NCBI RefSeq assembly: GCF_011758805.1 | Contig: NZ_JAANOW010000001.1 | Span: 1,364,001 to 1,428,000 of the forward strand | Reading direction: 5' to 3' | DNA length: 64,000 nucleotides | Origin: Mycolicibacterium fluoranthenivorans | Lineage (GTDB): Bacteria > Actinomycetota > Actinomycetes > Mycobacteriales > Mycobacteriaceae | Shown here: positions 33,620 through 41,300 of the stretch, piece by piece | How positions within the stretch are numbered: position 1 is the stretch's first letter | How the letters are laid out: every line of letters starts with the position of its first letter | The notes under the pieces: generated by a model | Database searches by the model: none | What the model saw: only the letters and a program-made list of their open reading frames with translations | Told to the model about the DNA's origin: nothing | Made by a program: the position numbers and the translations under genes

Positions 33620-35140
33620 CTACTTCATGGTGGGGATGACGAACTCGGCCCCATCCTTGATACCCGAGGGCCAGCGCTCGGTGACGGTCTTGACCTTGGT
33701 GTAGAACTGGATCGACGCCGGGCCGTGCTGATTGAGATCGCCGAAGCCCGAGCGCTTCCAGCCGCCGAAGGTGTGGTACGCCACCGGCACCGGGATCGGC
33801 ACGTTCACGCCCACCATGCCGACCTGAACCCGGGACACGAAGTCGCGGGCGGCATCGCCGTCGCGGGTGAAGATGGCCACGCCGTTGCCGTACTCGTGCT
33901 TGGTGGGCAGTTCCAGTGCGGCCTCGTAATCCTCGGCGCGCACGATGCACAGCACGGGGCCGAAGATCTCATCGGTGTAGATCGACATGTCGGTGGTGAC
34001 GTGGTCGAACAGGGTCGGGCCGATGAAGAAGCCTTTCGACAGGTCCTGATCATCGAAGGTGAGTTCGTCGGTGGCACGCTCGCGGCCGTCTATCACCAGT
34101 TCGGCACCGGCCTCCACGCCCTGGCCGATGTAGTCACGGACGCGCTCCAGTGCCGCGCCGGTGACCAGCGGCCCGTAATCTGCCTTGGGGTCCAGGCTGT
34201 GTCCGACGCGCAGCTGATTGACGCGCTCAACAAGTCTGGCGCGCAGGCGGTTTGCGGTCTCTTCACCGACCGGTACGGCGACGCTGATCGCCATGCACCG
34301 TTCACCGGCGCTCCCGTAGCCCGCGCCGATCAATGCGTCCACGGCCTGGTCCAGGTCGGCGTCGGGCATCACGATCATGTGGTTCTTGGCGCCGCCGAAG
34401 CACTGCGAGCGCTTCCCGTGCGCCGCCGCGGTGGAGTAGATGTACTGCGCGATATCGGAGCTGCCGACAAAACCGACGGCCTGGATGTCCGGGTGGGTGA
34501 GGATGGCGTCGACCGCCTCCTTGTCACCCTGCACCACCTGGAACACGCCCGGGGGCAGACCTGCGTCGATGAACAGTTCGGCCAGCCGCAGCGGCACCGA
34601 GGGGTCGCGCTCGGATGGCTTGAGGATGAAGGCATTTCCACACGCCAGCGCGGGCCCTGCCTTCCACAGCGGGATCATCGCCGGGAAGTTGAACGGGGTG
34701 ATGCCGGCGACGACGCCGAGCGGCTGGCGGATCGAGTACACGTCGATGCCGGTACCGGCGCCTTCGGTGAACTCACCCTTGAGCAGGTGCGGAATGCCGA
34801 TGGCGAACTCGATCACCTCGATACCGCGCTGGATGTCGCCCAGCGCGTCGGGGACGGTCTTACCGTGCTCCAGGCTGAGCAGTTCGGCCAACTCATTGGC
34901 GTGCTGATTGACCAGGTCGACGAACTTCATGAACACCCGGGCGCGGCGCTGCGGGTTGAACCCGGCCCAGACCTTCTGGGCCTGCACCGCGTTGGCGACG
35001 GCGGTCTCGACATCGGCCACCGAGGCCAGCAACACCTGGGCTTGGACCTCGCCGGTGCTCGGGTTGAGCACATCGGCGGTGCGGGTGGATGCGAGGTTGC
35101 TGCGCTCGCCGTTGATGAAGTGCTGAATCTGTGTGGTCAT
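33620..35140 (-). CDS. mmsA: Methylmalonate-semialdehyde dehydrogenase (CoA-acylating)
   Basis: 506 residues of the aldehyde dehydrogenase superfamily. Features are ITPFNFPAMIPLWKAGPALACGNAFILKPSE (cofactor region), GFVGSSDIAQYIY, LIGAGYGSAGERCMAIS with the catalytic cysteine and a C-terminal YHTFGGWKRSGFGDLNQHG. The enzyme turns methylmalonate semialdehyde plus CoA and NAD into propionyl-CoA in valine breakdown. It is the first gene of the unit. Three tandem 15-bp repeats lie 21 bases upstream of the ATG. Confidence 0.95.
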   Translation of the reverse strand: MTTQIQHFINGERSNLASTRTADVLNPSTGEVQAQVLLASVADVETAVANAVQAQKVWAGFNPQRRARVFMKFVDLVNQHANELAELLSLEHGKTVPDALGDIQRGIEVIEFAIGIPHLLKGEFTEGAGTGIDVYSIRQPLGVVAGITPFNFPAMIPLWKAGPALACGNAFILKPSERDPSVPLRLAELFIDAGLPPGVFQVVQGDKEAVDAILTHPDIQAVGFVGSSDIAQYIYSTAAAHGKRSQCFGGAKNHMIVMPDADLDQAVDALIGAGYGSAGERCMAISVAVPVGEETANRLRARLVERVNQLRVGHSLDPKADYGPLVTGAALERVRDYIGQGVEAGAELVIDGRERATDELTFDDQDLSKGFFIGPTLFDHVTTDMSIYTDEIFGPVLCIVRAEDYEAALELPTKHEYGNGVAIFTRDGDAARDFVSRVQVGMVGVNVPIPVPVAYHTFGGWKRSGFGDLNQHGPASIQFYTKVKTVTERWPSGIKDGAEFVIPTMK

Positions 35141-35160
35141 GGCGTCCGTCCCGAAAGGTT

Positions 35161-35205
35161 GTGCCCAGAAAGTTGGTGCTTAGAAAGTTGGTGCCCAGAA
35201 AGTTG
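35161..35205. repeat. Three tandem 15-bp repeats in the mmsA leader
   Basis: The unit GTGCCCAGAAAGTTG occurs at 35161-35175, 35176-35190 (CTT instead of CCC, two changes) and 35191-35205, with a decayed fourth copy after it. It sits 21-65 bases upstream of the mmsA ATG, so it is in the 5' leader or core promoter. It may be a regulator-binding array for the valine operon or a slippage product. Confidence 0.85.
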
Positions 35206-35346
35206 TACTCAGAAGAACCCGGGCCGCTACCCGAGATACTTGCATATCCTAGTAATGGCGCGGCGTGGTTGGCAAGGGTGCACTCGAGCCTGACCGCCGA
35301 CGGGAATTGCCTCGAGTGTGGGAGCGGTGCCGGAGATAATCGGCGG

Positions 35347-35823
35347 ATGGCCGGGACGCACGAGTACGAACTGGACGTGACGTGGACCGGTAACACCGGT
35401 ACGGGCACCAGCGGATATCGCGATTACGCGCGCTCGCATGAGCTCCGTGCACCGGGAAAGCCGACGATCCCCGGTACCGCCGACCCTGCCTTCCGGGGGA
35501 CGGCGGATCGGTGGAACCCCGAGGAAATGCTGGTGGCCAGCTTGTCGCAGTGCCACATGCTGTGGGTGCTGGCGTTGTGCGCACAACAGCGGATCGTGGT
35601 CACCGGCTACACCGATCACCCGTCGGGCACAATGGTCGAGACGCCGGACGGCGGCGGCCATTTCGCCGAGGTGATTCTGCGCCCGCAGGTGGAGATCGCC
35701 GACGCATCGGATGCCGAGGCGCTCCCTGAGTTACACGAACGCGCGCATCACCTGTGCTTCATCGCGAACTCGGTCAACTTCGACGTCCGTTGCGAGCCTC
35801 GGCATTCAGTGCGGCCCCGCTGA
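35347..35823 (+). CDS. OsmC/Ohr-family protein
   Basis: 158 residues. The two redox-active cysteines of the family are seen as SQCHMLWVLALCAQ and HHLCFIANSVNFDV; NPEEMLVASLSQCHM is the family signature. OsmC-type proteins reduce organic hydroperoxides. The GxRxYARSHELRAPGKPTIPGTADPAFRG segment makes it an OsmC-like rather than Ohr-type protein. ATG 35347 is preceded by GGAG at some distance; the upstream in-frame extension is in the mmsA leader and is not coding. It is divergent from mmsA, with a 206-base spacer. Confidence 0.88.
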   Translation: MAGTHEYELDVTWTGNTGTGTSGYRDYARSHELRAPGKPTIPGTADPAFRGTADRWNPEEMLVASLSQCHMLWVLALCAQQRIVVTGYTDHPSGTMVETPDGGGHFAEVILRPQVEIADASDAEALPELHERAHHLCFIANSVNFDVRCEPRHSVRPR

Positions 35824-36205
35824 GGCTCGCCGGCTGCCCCGCGGTAGCAGCGAATTCCGGGCAATTTTCGAGCGGTCGGCAGTGCGAGAGCGTGAACGCC
35901 TGTACTTTTGCTATCCCTGCACAGGTGGTCATCCGTGTTTGCCGGGCAGCAATTATCTGATGCTGAAATATCGGTGATCCCGCAGTTTGGCGCGGTCGAA
36001 TAGCCATCCTTTATATATTTCCCGCCACTCCTGTCAGCTAATTATTATCAAGATCGCTGATTTGCCAACTTGTGGTTCTGAGCTGCTTTCATGACGATGC
36101 TGACAATTTCTCGAGTTACTGCGGTGGGCAAATGTGATGAATGGCGGACGGCGCATGGGGGTATGGCCGTAGTGAGGCAGATCACTGTGGCGAAAGGGAT
36201 TTATC
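35824..36205. other. AT-rich intergenic region before the secreted glycosidase gene
   Basis: About 380 bases, clearly less GC-rich than the genes on either side (TTTATATATTTC, CTAATTATTATC near 36010-36060). It should hold the promoter of the glycosidase gene; I could not fix -35/-10 hexamers. No ORF with family support. The base composition could mean acquired DNA. Confidence 0.5.
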
Positions 36206-37909
36206 GTGAGGAGCAACATTTGCAGAACCAGTAATTTCGTGGTCGGCTCGATCGCGATCATCAGCGCCTCGGCGGTGATCGCGTACACGGGTCCGGGCAC
36301 CATGCCGATGGGTGTTGTGCTCGCGGCCGAGATCGACACCTCTTCAGACACGCTGGGTATCGCGGATTCCCAATTGGTTTGGGAGACATCGGCTCAACAG
36401 GCTCAGGCGCTCGACGCGATGCAGGCCCTCGGGGTCAACACCGTTCGTGTCGGCGTCTTCTGGGGTGGCATCGAGCTGGCCCCCGGGGTGTACAACTGGA
36501 GCGCGCTCGACGGTCTGATCAACGCGGCGGCCGAACGGAATATGGGTGTGCTCGCCGCGGTCACCACCACACCGCCCTGGGCGGCGACACCGGGGTCGGC
36601 GCCGTACTACACGCCGCCGGCCAACCCGCAGACATTCGGGAACTTCACCGGGGTGCTGGCCAGCCGGTACGCCGGCAAGATCTCGGCCTACGAGGTGTGG
36701 AATGAACCGAACGCGGCGTTCTTCTACAGTCCCAAGCCGGATCCGGCCAGTTACACCGAGTTGTTGAAGGCTGCCTATCCGAAGATCAAGGCTGCTGACC
36801 CGAACGCCACCGTGATCGGAGGGGTGGTCGGATCCGGGGTGACCATCGGCGACACGACGATGAACCCGGTGGACTTCGTCGAGGGTATGTACGCGGCCGG
36901 GGCTGAGGGCAGCTTCGACGCGCTGTCGTTTCACCCCTACCAGTACACGACGAAGTTCTCCGAGGGCGCGGACCTGGCCAACTCGCCGATCAACCAGCTC
37001 ACCGACATCCGGAACCTGATGGTGGCCAATGGCGATGCAAGCAAGCAGATCTGGTCTTCAGAGTACGGGCTGCCGACCAACGCGGTCGGTGAGCAGCAGC
37101 AGGCCGACTACATCCAGGACATGGTGACCGACTGGCGCACACTGCCCTATGCGGGGCCCGCGTTCATCTACACCCTGCGCGACACCAACACCGGAAGTAC
37201 CAACGACGAGGACAACTTCGGGGTGTATCGGACGGACTGGACACCGAAAGCGGCTGTGGCCGTGATCAAATCGTTGACCGGTAGTGCGGCCGCAGATCCC
37301 GGGGTCGCTCTGACGGCCCTGACGTCGCCGCTCGATTCGTCTCGGATGGTGACGCTCACGGATCCGGCGGCCACGCCGGCCCAACAGCTCGCCGCGGTCG
37401 CCGCCACCGATCCCGCAGTGGCCACGCAACTGCAGACCCTGACCGCGCAGTTGGCGGATGCGAGCCCGGAAGCGGTGGATCAGGCTGTGGTAAAACAACT
37501 CTCGAAGCTCAACCGGCAATTGGCGAGTGTTGAATCCGTGGCGCCGGCGGATACGGTCACCACCGGCAACACGTCGGCTGGTGAGCGGCGGCTGGCCGCG
37601 GTGGTGGATCGGGACGAGGTTGCTCAGACCGCAGGCCGTGAGAATGCGGCCGGGCCGGCGCCTTCGGCCACGCCTGATTCGGATGATTCGATGACCGGAG
37701 CGTCGGCCACCCCGAAGCCCGCACCCCGGGACACCCCGCGCGCGTCCACGCGGGACGATTCCCGAGGGGCGCCCACCCGCAGCCGCAGCGATGACTCCTC
37801 GGATCGGCATCCCGGTCGACCGGGTGCGCACCGCGACCGCGCCGACGCCGGCAAAGGGTCCGGTGACCATCAGCGGCGCGGCGCCCGGGCCGGCAGCGGG
37901 GGCCGCTAG
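36206..37909 (+). CDS. Secreted glycoside hydrolase (GH39/GH5-like TIM barrel) with a disordered C-terminus
   Basis: 567 residues. An N-terminal signal or anchor segment (FVVGSIAIISASAVIAYTG) is followed by a TIM-barrel hydrolase, residues about 45-355. The acid/base glutamate is in KISAYEVWNEPNAAFFY and the nucleophile glutamate is in KQIWSSEYGLPTN; AHQ-type cleft residues appear in FDALSFHPYQY. The layout resembles GH39 and PslG-type exopolysaccharide hydrolases; the natural substrate is not known. The C-terminal 190 residues are Ala/Thr-rich and then Asp/Ser/Arg-rich, apparently disordered. GTG 36206 follows AAAGGG. A tandem repeat and a strong terminator follow. Confidence 0.8.
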   Translation: MRSNICRTSNFVVGSIAIISASAVIAYTGPGTMPMGVVLAAEIDTSSDTLGIADSQLVWETSAQQAQALDAMQALGVNTVRVGVFWGGIELAPGVYNWSALDGLINAAAERNMGVLAAVTTTPPWAATPGSAPYYTPPANPQTFGNFTGVLASRYAGKISAYEVWNEPNAAFFYSPKPDPASYTELLKAAYPKIKAADPNATVIGGVVGSGVTIGDTTMNPVDFVEGMYAAGAEGSFDALSFHPYQYTTKFSEGADLANSPINQLTDIRNLMVANGDASKQIWSSEYGLPTNAVGEQQQADYIQDMVTDWRTLPYAGPAFIYTLRDTNTGSTNDEDNFGVYRTDWTPKAAVAVIKSLTGSAAADPGVALTALTSPLDSSRMVTLTDPAATPAQQLAAVAATDPAVATQLQTLTAQLADASPEAVDQAVVKQLSKLNRQLASVESVAPADTVTTGNTSAGERRLAAVVDRDEVAQTAGRENAAGPAPSATPDSDDSMTGASATPKPAPRDTPRASTRDDSRGAPTRSRSDDSSDRHPGRPGAHRDRADAGKGSGDHQRRGARAGSGGR

Positions 37910-37910
37910 A

Positions 37911-37955
37911 TCGCAGTGGTCACAGAGGTCGCAGAGGTCACAGAGGACACAGTGG
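37911..37955. repeat. Five tandem 9-bp repeats directly after the glycosidase stop
   Basis: The unit T-C-(A/G)-CAGAGG repeats five times (37911, 37920, 37929, 37938, 37947) with up to two changes. It begins one base after the stop. A loss of the stop codon would extend the protein with SQR-type repeats. Confidence 0.8.
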
Positions 37956-37989
37956 GGCCCGTCAACGGCCGGTGACGGGCCCCACTGTG
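37948..37989. terminator. Strong bidirectional terminator between convergent genes
   Basis: A perfect 17-bp stem (CACAGTGGGGCCCGTCA with its complement) and an 8-base loop. It lies between the glycosidase stop and the convergent LLM gene, whose stop is six bases further, so it can serve both. Confidence 0.85.
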
Positions 37990-37994
37990 TCGCA

Positions 37995-38840
37995 CTACTT
38001 TCCGAGCCCGAGTGGCCCGGCCAGCGCGGTGAGCGTGGGGAGTAGCTGGTCCCATCCGCCGAGCACCTGGATGGCGACGTGGTCGGCGCCGGCGTCGATA
38101 TGCTCGTTCAACCGGGCGGCGATCGCGTCGGCCGTCCCGTGCGCCACCACCGCATCGATCAACTTGTCGCTGCCCGGCTTGGCGATGTCCTCTTCGCTGA
38201 AGCCCAGCCGGCGCCAGTTGTTCAGGTAGTTACTCAGATTCAGATAGAAGTCGACGGTGTCGCGGCCGACCTTTCGGGCGGCCTCGGTTGCCTGCGCCGA
38301 ACCGTCGGTCAGCACCACCTTGTGTTCCGGAGCGAGAAAGACGCCGTCGCCCAGCACCTTCCTTGCCTCGGCGGTGTGCTCGGGCGTCGTCAGATACGGG
38401 TGCGCCCCCGTGCTGCGATCCCTGGCCAGCCGTAGCACCTTGGGGCCGAGAGCGGCCACCACGCGACGGTCGGCGGGCACCTCGGCGGCGTCGAGTGCGT
38501 CGAGGTATTCGACCAGCACGTCGTAGGGCTTGCGATATTCCTGGGTGTGTTCGGGATGCCCAATTCCGATGCCCAAGAGGAATCGGCCCGGGTAGGTCTT
38601 CTCCAGCCGGTGATAGGTCGCAGCGGCCTGCTCAGCGGGCGAGGTCCACACGTTGATGATGCCGGTGGCCAGTTGCAAGGTATCCGTGGCGTCCAGAATC
38701 TCCTCGGCGAAGGGCAGATCCCCGGCGGGGGAGCCGCCGATCCACACCGCGCCATAACCGAGTTGCTCGATGGCGGCAGCCTGTTCGGGGGAGACCTTGC
38801 CGAACGTCCACACTCCGTAACGGCCCACGTTGATCGTCAT
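37995..38840 (-). CDS. LLM-class F420-dependent oxidoreductase (tandem copy 1)
   Basis: 281 residues of the TIGR03620-like LLM group. It has GRYGVWTFGKVSPEQAAAIEQLGYGAVWIGGSP, LATGIINVWTSP, YPGRFLLGIGIGHPEH, AALGPKVLRLARDRSTGAHPYLTTPEHT and SNYLNNWRRLGFSEEDIAKPGSDKLIDAVVAHG. It probably uses F420; the substrate is unknown. It lies 14 bases downstream of a closely similar copy and in the same direction as the histidine kinase unit. Confidence 0.88.
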   Translation of the reverse strand: MTINVGRYGVWTFGKVSPEQAAAIEQLGYGAVWIGGSPAGDLPFAEEILDATDTLQLATGIINVWTSPAEQAAATYHRLEKTYPGRFLLGIGIGHPEHTQEYRKPYDVLVEYLDALDAAEVPADRRVVAALGPKVLRLARDRSTGAHPYLTTPEHTAEARKVLGDGVFLAPEHKVVLTDGSAQATEAARKVGRDTVDFYLNLSNYLNNWRRLGFSEEDIAKPGSDKLIDAVVAHGTADAIAARLNEHIDAGADHVAIQVLGGWDQLLPTLTALAGPLGLGK

Positions 38841-38854
38841 GGCTATCCCTTCGA

Positions 38855-39733
38855 TTACCGCAGGCCCAGTGGCCCGGCGAGTTCGGTCAATGCGGCCACC
38901 AACTTGTCCGGTGTGGTCAGCACCTGGACCGGGACATGGTCGGCGCCGGCATCGAGGTGCTCACGCAGGCGCGCGGCGACCGCGTCGACGGTTCCATGGG
39001 CGACCACCGCGTCCACGAGGCGATCACTGCCCGGCTTGGCCACGTCGGAATCGCTGAACCCCAACCGCTTCCAGCTGTTGAGGTAGTTGTCCAGATTGAG
39101 GTAGATCTCCAGGGCCTTGCGGCCGACGGCGCGGGCCTGCTCCGCGTCGGTGGTCAGCACCGCCTTGTGCTCGGGGGCGATGAACGCTTCGGTGCCCAGC
39201 AGTGCGCGCGCTTGCGCGGTGTGCTCCGGGGTGGTCAGGTACGGATGCGCGCCCGCGGACCGCTCCGCGGAGAGCTGCAGGACTTTCGGACCGAGCGCGG
39301 CCACCACGCGGCGGTCTTTGGGGACTCCGTGTTCGTCGAGCTTGTCCAGGTAGTCGCTGAGGGCGTCGAGAGGCTTCTTGTACTCGGTGATCGCCTCGCG
39401 GTGACCGACGCCGATGCCGAGCAGGAAGCGTCCGGGGTAGGCCTCGTCGATGCGATGGAACGACTGTGCCGTCGGGCCCGCCTCGGCCGTCCAGATGTTC
39501 ACGATGCCGGTGGCCACCTGAAGGTTGGTGGTGCTCGCCAGCAGCGGCTCGACCCAGTCCAACTCCGCGGGTGGCGATCCGCCGGCCCAGATGGCGCCGT
39601 ATCCGAGCGCTTCGATCTCTTGCAGTTGAGCGGGGGAGAACTGCTGCCACTGGGTGTAGTGACCGAAGACGCCGAATGAGCCGAGGTCTGGCTTCGGGGA
39701 GCGCTCGCGCGAAGAGGGTGTGGTCTGGGTCAT
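38855..39733 (-). CDS. LLM-class F420-dependent oxidoreductase (tandem copy 2)
   Basis: 292 residues, with the same order of motifs as its neighbour: GVFGHYTQWQQFSPAQLQEIEALGYGAIWAGGSP, YPGRFLLGIGVGHREA, AALGPKVLQLSAERSAGAHPYLTTPEHT, DNYLNSWKRLGFSDSDVAKPGSDRLVDAVVAHG. The first 17 residues are an extra polar tail. The two copies share most of their motif residues, so they are recent duplicates. The 59-base gap to the upstream histidine kinase gene leaves room for a separate promoter. Confidence 0.88.
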   Translation of the reverse strand: MTQTTPSSRERSPKPDLGSFGVFGHYTQWQQFSPAQLQEIEALGYGAIWAGGSPPAELDWVEPLLASTTNLQVATGIVNIWTAEAGPTAQSFHRIDEAYPGRFLLGIGVGHREAITEYKKPLDALSDYLDKLDEHGVPKDRRVVAALGPKVLQLSAERSAGAHPYLTTPEHTAQARALLGTEAFIAPEHKAVLTTDAEQARAVGRKALEIYLNLDNYLNSWKRLGFSDSDVAKPGSDRLVDAVVAHGTVDAVAARLREHLDAGADHVPVQVLTTPDKLVAALTELAGPLGLR

Positions 39734-39792
39734 GGATCAAGTCAACCCGTCGGGCTTGCGACGATATTCCGATTCGATCCGCATGACGGAAA

Positions 39793-41259
39793 CTATTCGG
39801 CGGGATCGGCCTCGGCGGGTCGGGGCGCCACCAGCGGCAGGCACACGATGAACCGGGTGTTGCCCGGTTCGGATACCACCCGCATATCGCCGGCGTGCTT
39901 CTCCACGACGATCCGCCAGGCGAGATCCAGGCCCAGCCCGGTGCCCTCGCCGAACGGCTTGGTGGTGAAGAACGGGGTGAAGATGCGGCCGATGATGTCC
40001 TCGGGAATGCCGGGGCCGTCGTCGCAGATCTCGACGCGGATCATCTGGTCGCTTTCCCGGGCGGTGCGCAGCGTCAGCGTGCCGTGTCCGTCCATGGCCT
40101 GCAAGGCGTTGTCGATGATGTTGGTCCAGACCTGGTTGAGGTCGCCCGGGTAGCACTGCAGTTCGGGTAGCGACTTGTCCAGGTCCTTGACCAGGGTGAT
40201 CGGTTTGCCCTGATGGCCGATCTTGTCGCCGAACATCATGATGGTGCTGCGCAGCAGCTCATGCACATCGGCGCGCTGGTAGGAGCCTCGGTCCATCTGC
40301 GAGTACTGCTTGGCGCCGGCGAGCAGCGCCGAGATGCGCCGGCTGGCCTCGGCGATCTCGTTCATCCGCAGTTCGGTGTCGATGGTGTACTTCAACCACC
40401 CCAGGGCGCCTTGCAGCGAGGCGGTGACATCCGCGTCCTCACAGAACGCCGAGATCCGCTCCAGCCAGTCGATGTCCAGGCCCGCCTCGACGAAGGTGGG
40501 GGCGTAGTCCCAGGCGCCGACGATATCGCGGTCTTCCAGCCATTCACCGATCTGATCCTCGCGATCGGAGGTCTCCAGCGCGGTGAGCTCCAGGCCCTTG
40601 TTCTTGGCGACCTGCTCGGCGACCTCGTCCTGGATGGTCACCAGCATCCGCAGCGCCTCGGGGGAGAACTTGCCGTCGGCCAGCATGGCCAGCTTGTGCC
40701 GCATCTTGCCGACACCCTCACGCAGATCGGCCACCGCGCGGGCGGTCGCGGCGGCCGGGTTGTTCAGCTGATGGGTCAGGCCGGCGGTGATGGTGCCCAA
40801 TGCCAGCAGCTTCTCGCGCTGGCCGATGATCTGGCTCTGCCGGCGGCCGCCGACGAGGTGGCCCTCGAGCAGATGCACGGCCATCGGGAACTGGGCCCGC
40901 ATGAAGGCCGCGAACGCGTTCGCGTCCAGCACGAATACCCGGGACGGCTCGACCAGACGGACCGAAGCCTGATAGACGTGCTCCTCGCCGGGTATGTAGG
41001 CCGACCAGGCGCCGAAGTACACACCGCGCTGCGAGGTGCGGTTGGTCTGGATGTCGACACCGCCGGAGCGTTTCGACATGATCAGCTCACCGTCGATCAG
41101 CACATAGAAACAGCTGGCCTGTTCGCCTTCGGTGACGATCGGGCCCGCCGGGAACGTCTCGATGGTGCCGGCCTGGCACAACGTGTCCAACTGTTCGTCG
41201 GACAGGTGCTCGAACAGGAACAGTGTCCGCAGTTCGTCGCGCACACAGGTTTCACCCAT
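39793..41259 (-). CDS. Histidine kinase with an N-terminal cyclic-nucleotide-binding-type domain
   Basis: About 488 residues, without membrane helices. Residues about 5-130 form a CRP-type cNMP-binding fold (LFLFEHLSDEQLDTLCQAGTIETF, GPIVTEGEQASCFYVLIDGEL, FVLDANAFAAFMRAQFP), though the exact phosphate-binding motif is not clear. Then come the H box with the phospho-acceptor (GTITAGLTHQLNNPAAATA), a long helical part, and the ATPase core: N box (DLNQVWTNIIDNALQAM), G1 (DDGPGIPEDI), F/G2 boxes (FTPFFTTKPFGEGTGLGL). Start: ATG 41259 lies nine bases after GAGGAG; ATG 41265 and ATG 41301, which overlaps the upstream stop as TGATG, are alternatives. It pairs with the receiver-flavoprotein fusion upstream. 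Confidence 0.88.
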   Translation of the reverse strand: MGETCVRDELRTLFLFEHLSDEQLDTLCQAGTIETFPAGPIVTEGEQASCFYVLIDGELIMSKRSGGVDIQTNRTSQRGVYFGAWSAYIPGEEHVYQASVRLVEPSRVFVLDANAFAAFMRAQFPMAVHLLEGHLVGGRRQSQIIGQREKLLALGTITAGLTHQLNNPAAATARAVADLREGVGKMRHKLAMLADGKFSPEALRMLVTIQDEVAEQVAKNKGLELTALETSDREDQIGEWLEDRDIVGAWDYAPTFVEAGLDIDWLERISAFCEDADVTASLQGALGWLKYTIDTELRMNEIAEASRRISALLAGAKQYSQMDRGSYQRADVHELLRSTIMMFGDKIGHQGKPITLVKDLDKSLPELQCYPGDLNQVWTNIIDNALQAMDGHGTLTLRTARESDQMIRVEICDDGPGIPEDIIGRIFTPFFTTKPFGEGTGLGLDLAWRIVVEKHAGDMRVVSEPGNTRFIVCLPLVAPRPAEADPAE

Positions 41260-41300
41260 GGTCATCTGCTCCTCTATGCCACGCCGGGGGGTGCCGGCCA

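Noticed and set aside
32840..35293. 817-codon plus-strand ORF opposite fadE9 and mmsA
   Set aside because: It lies fully antisense to two conserved genes and its residue composition is that of an antisense frame.
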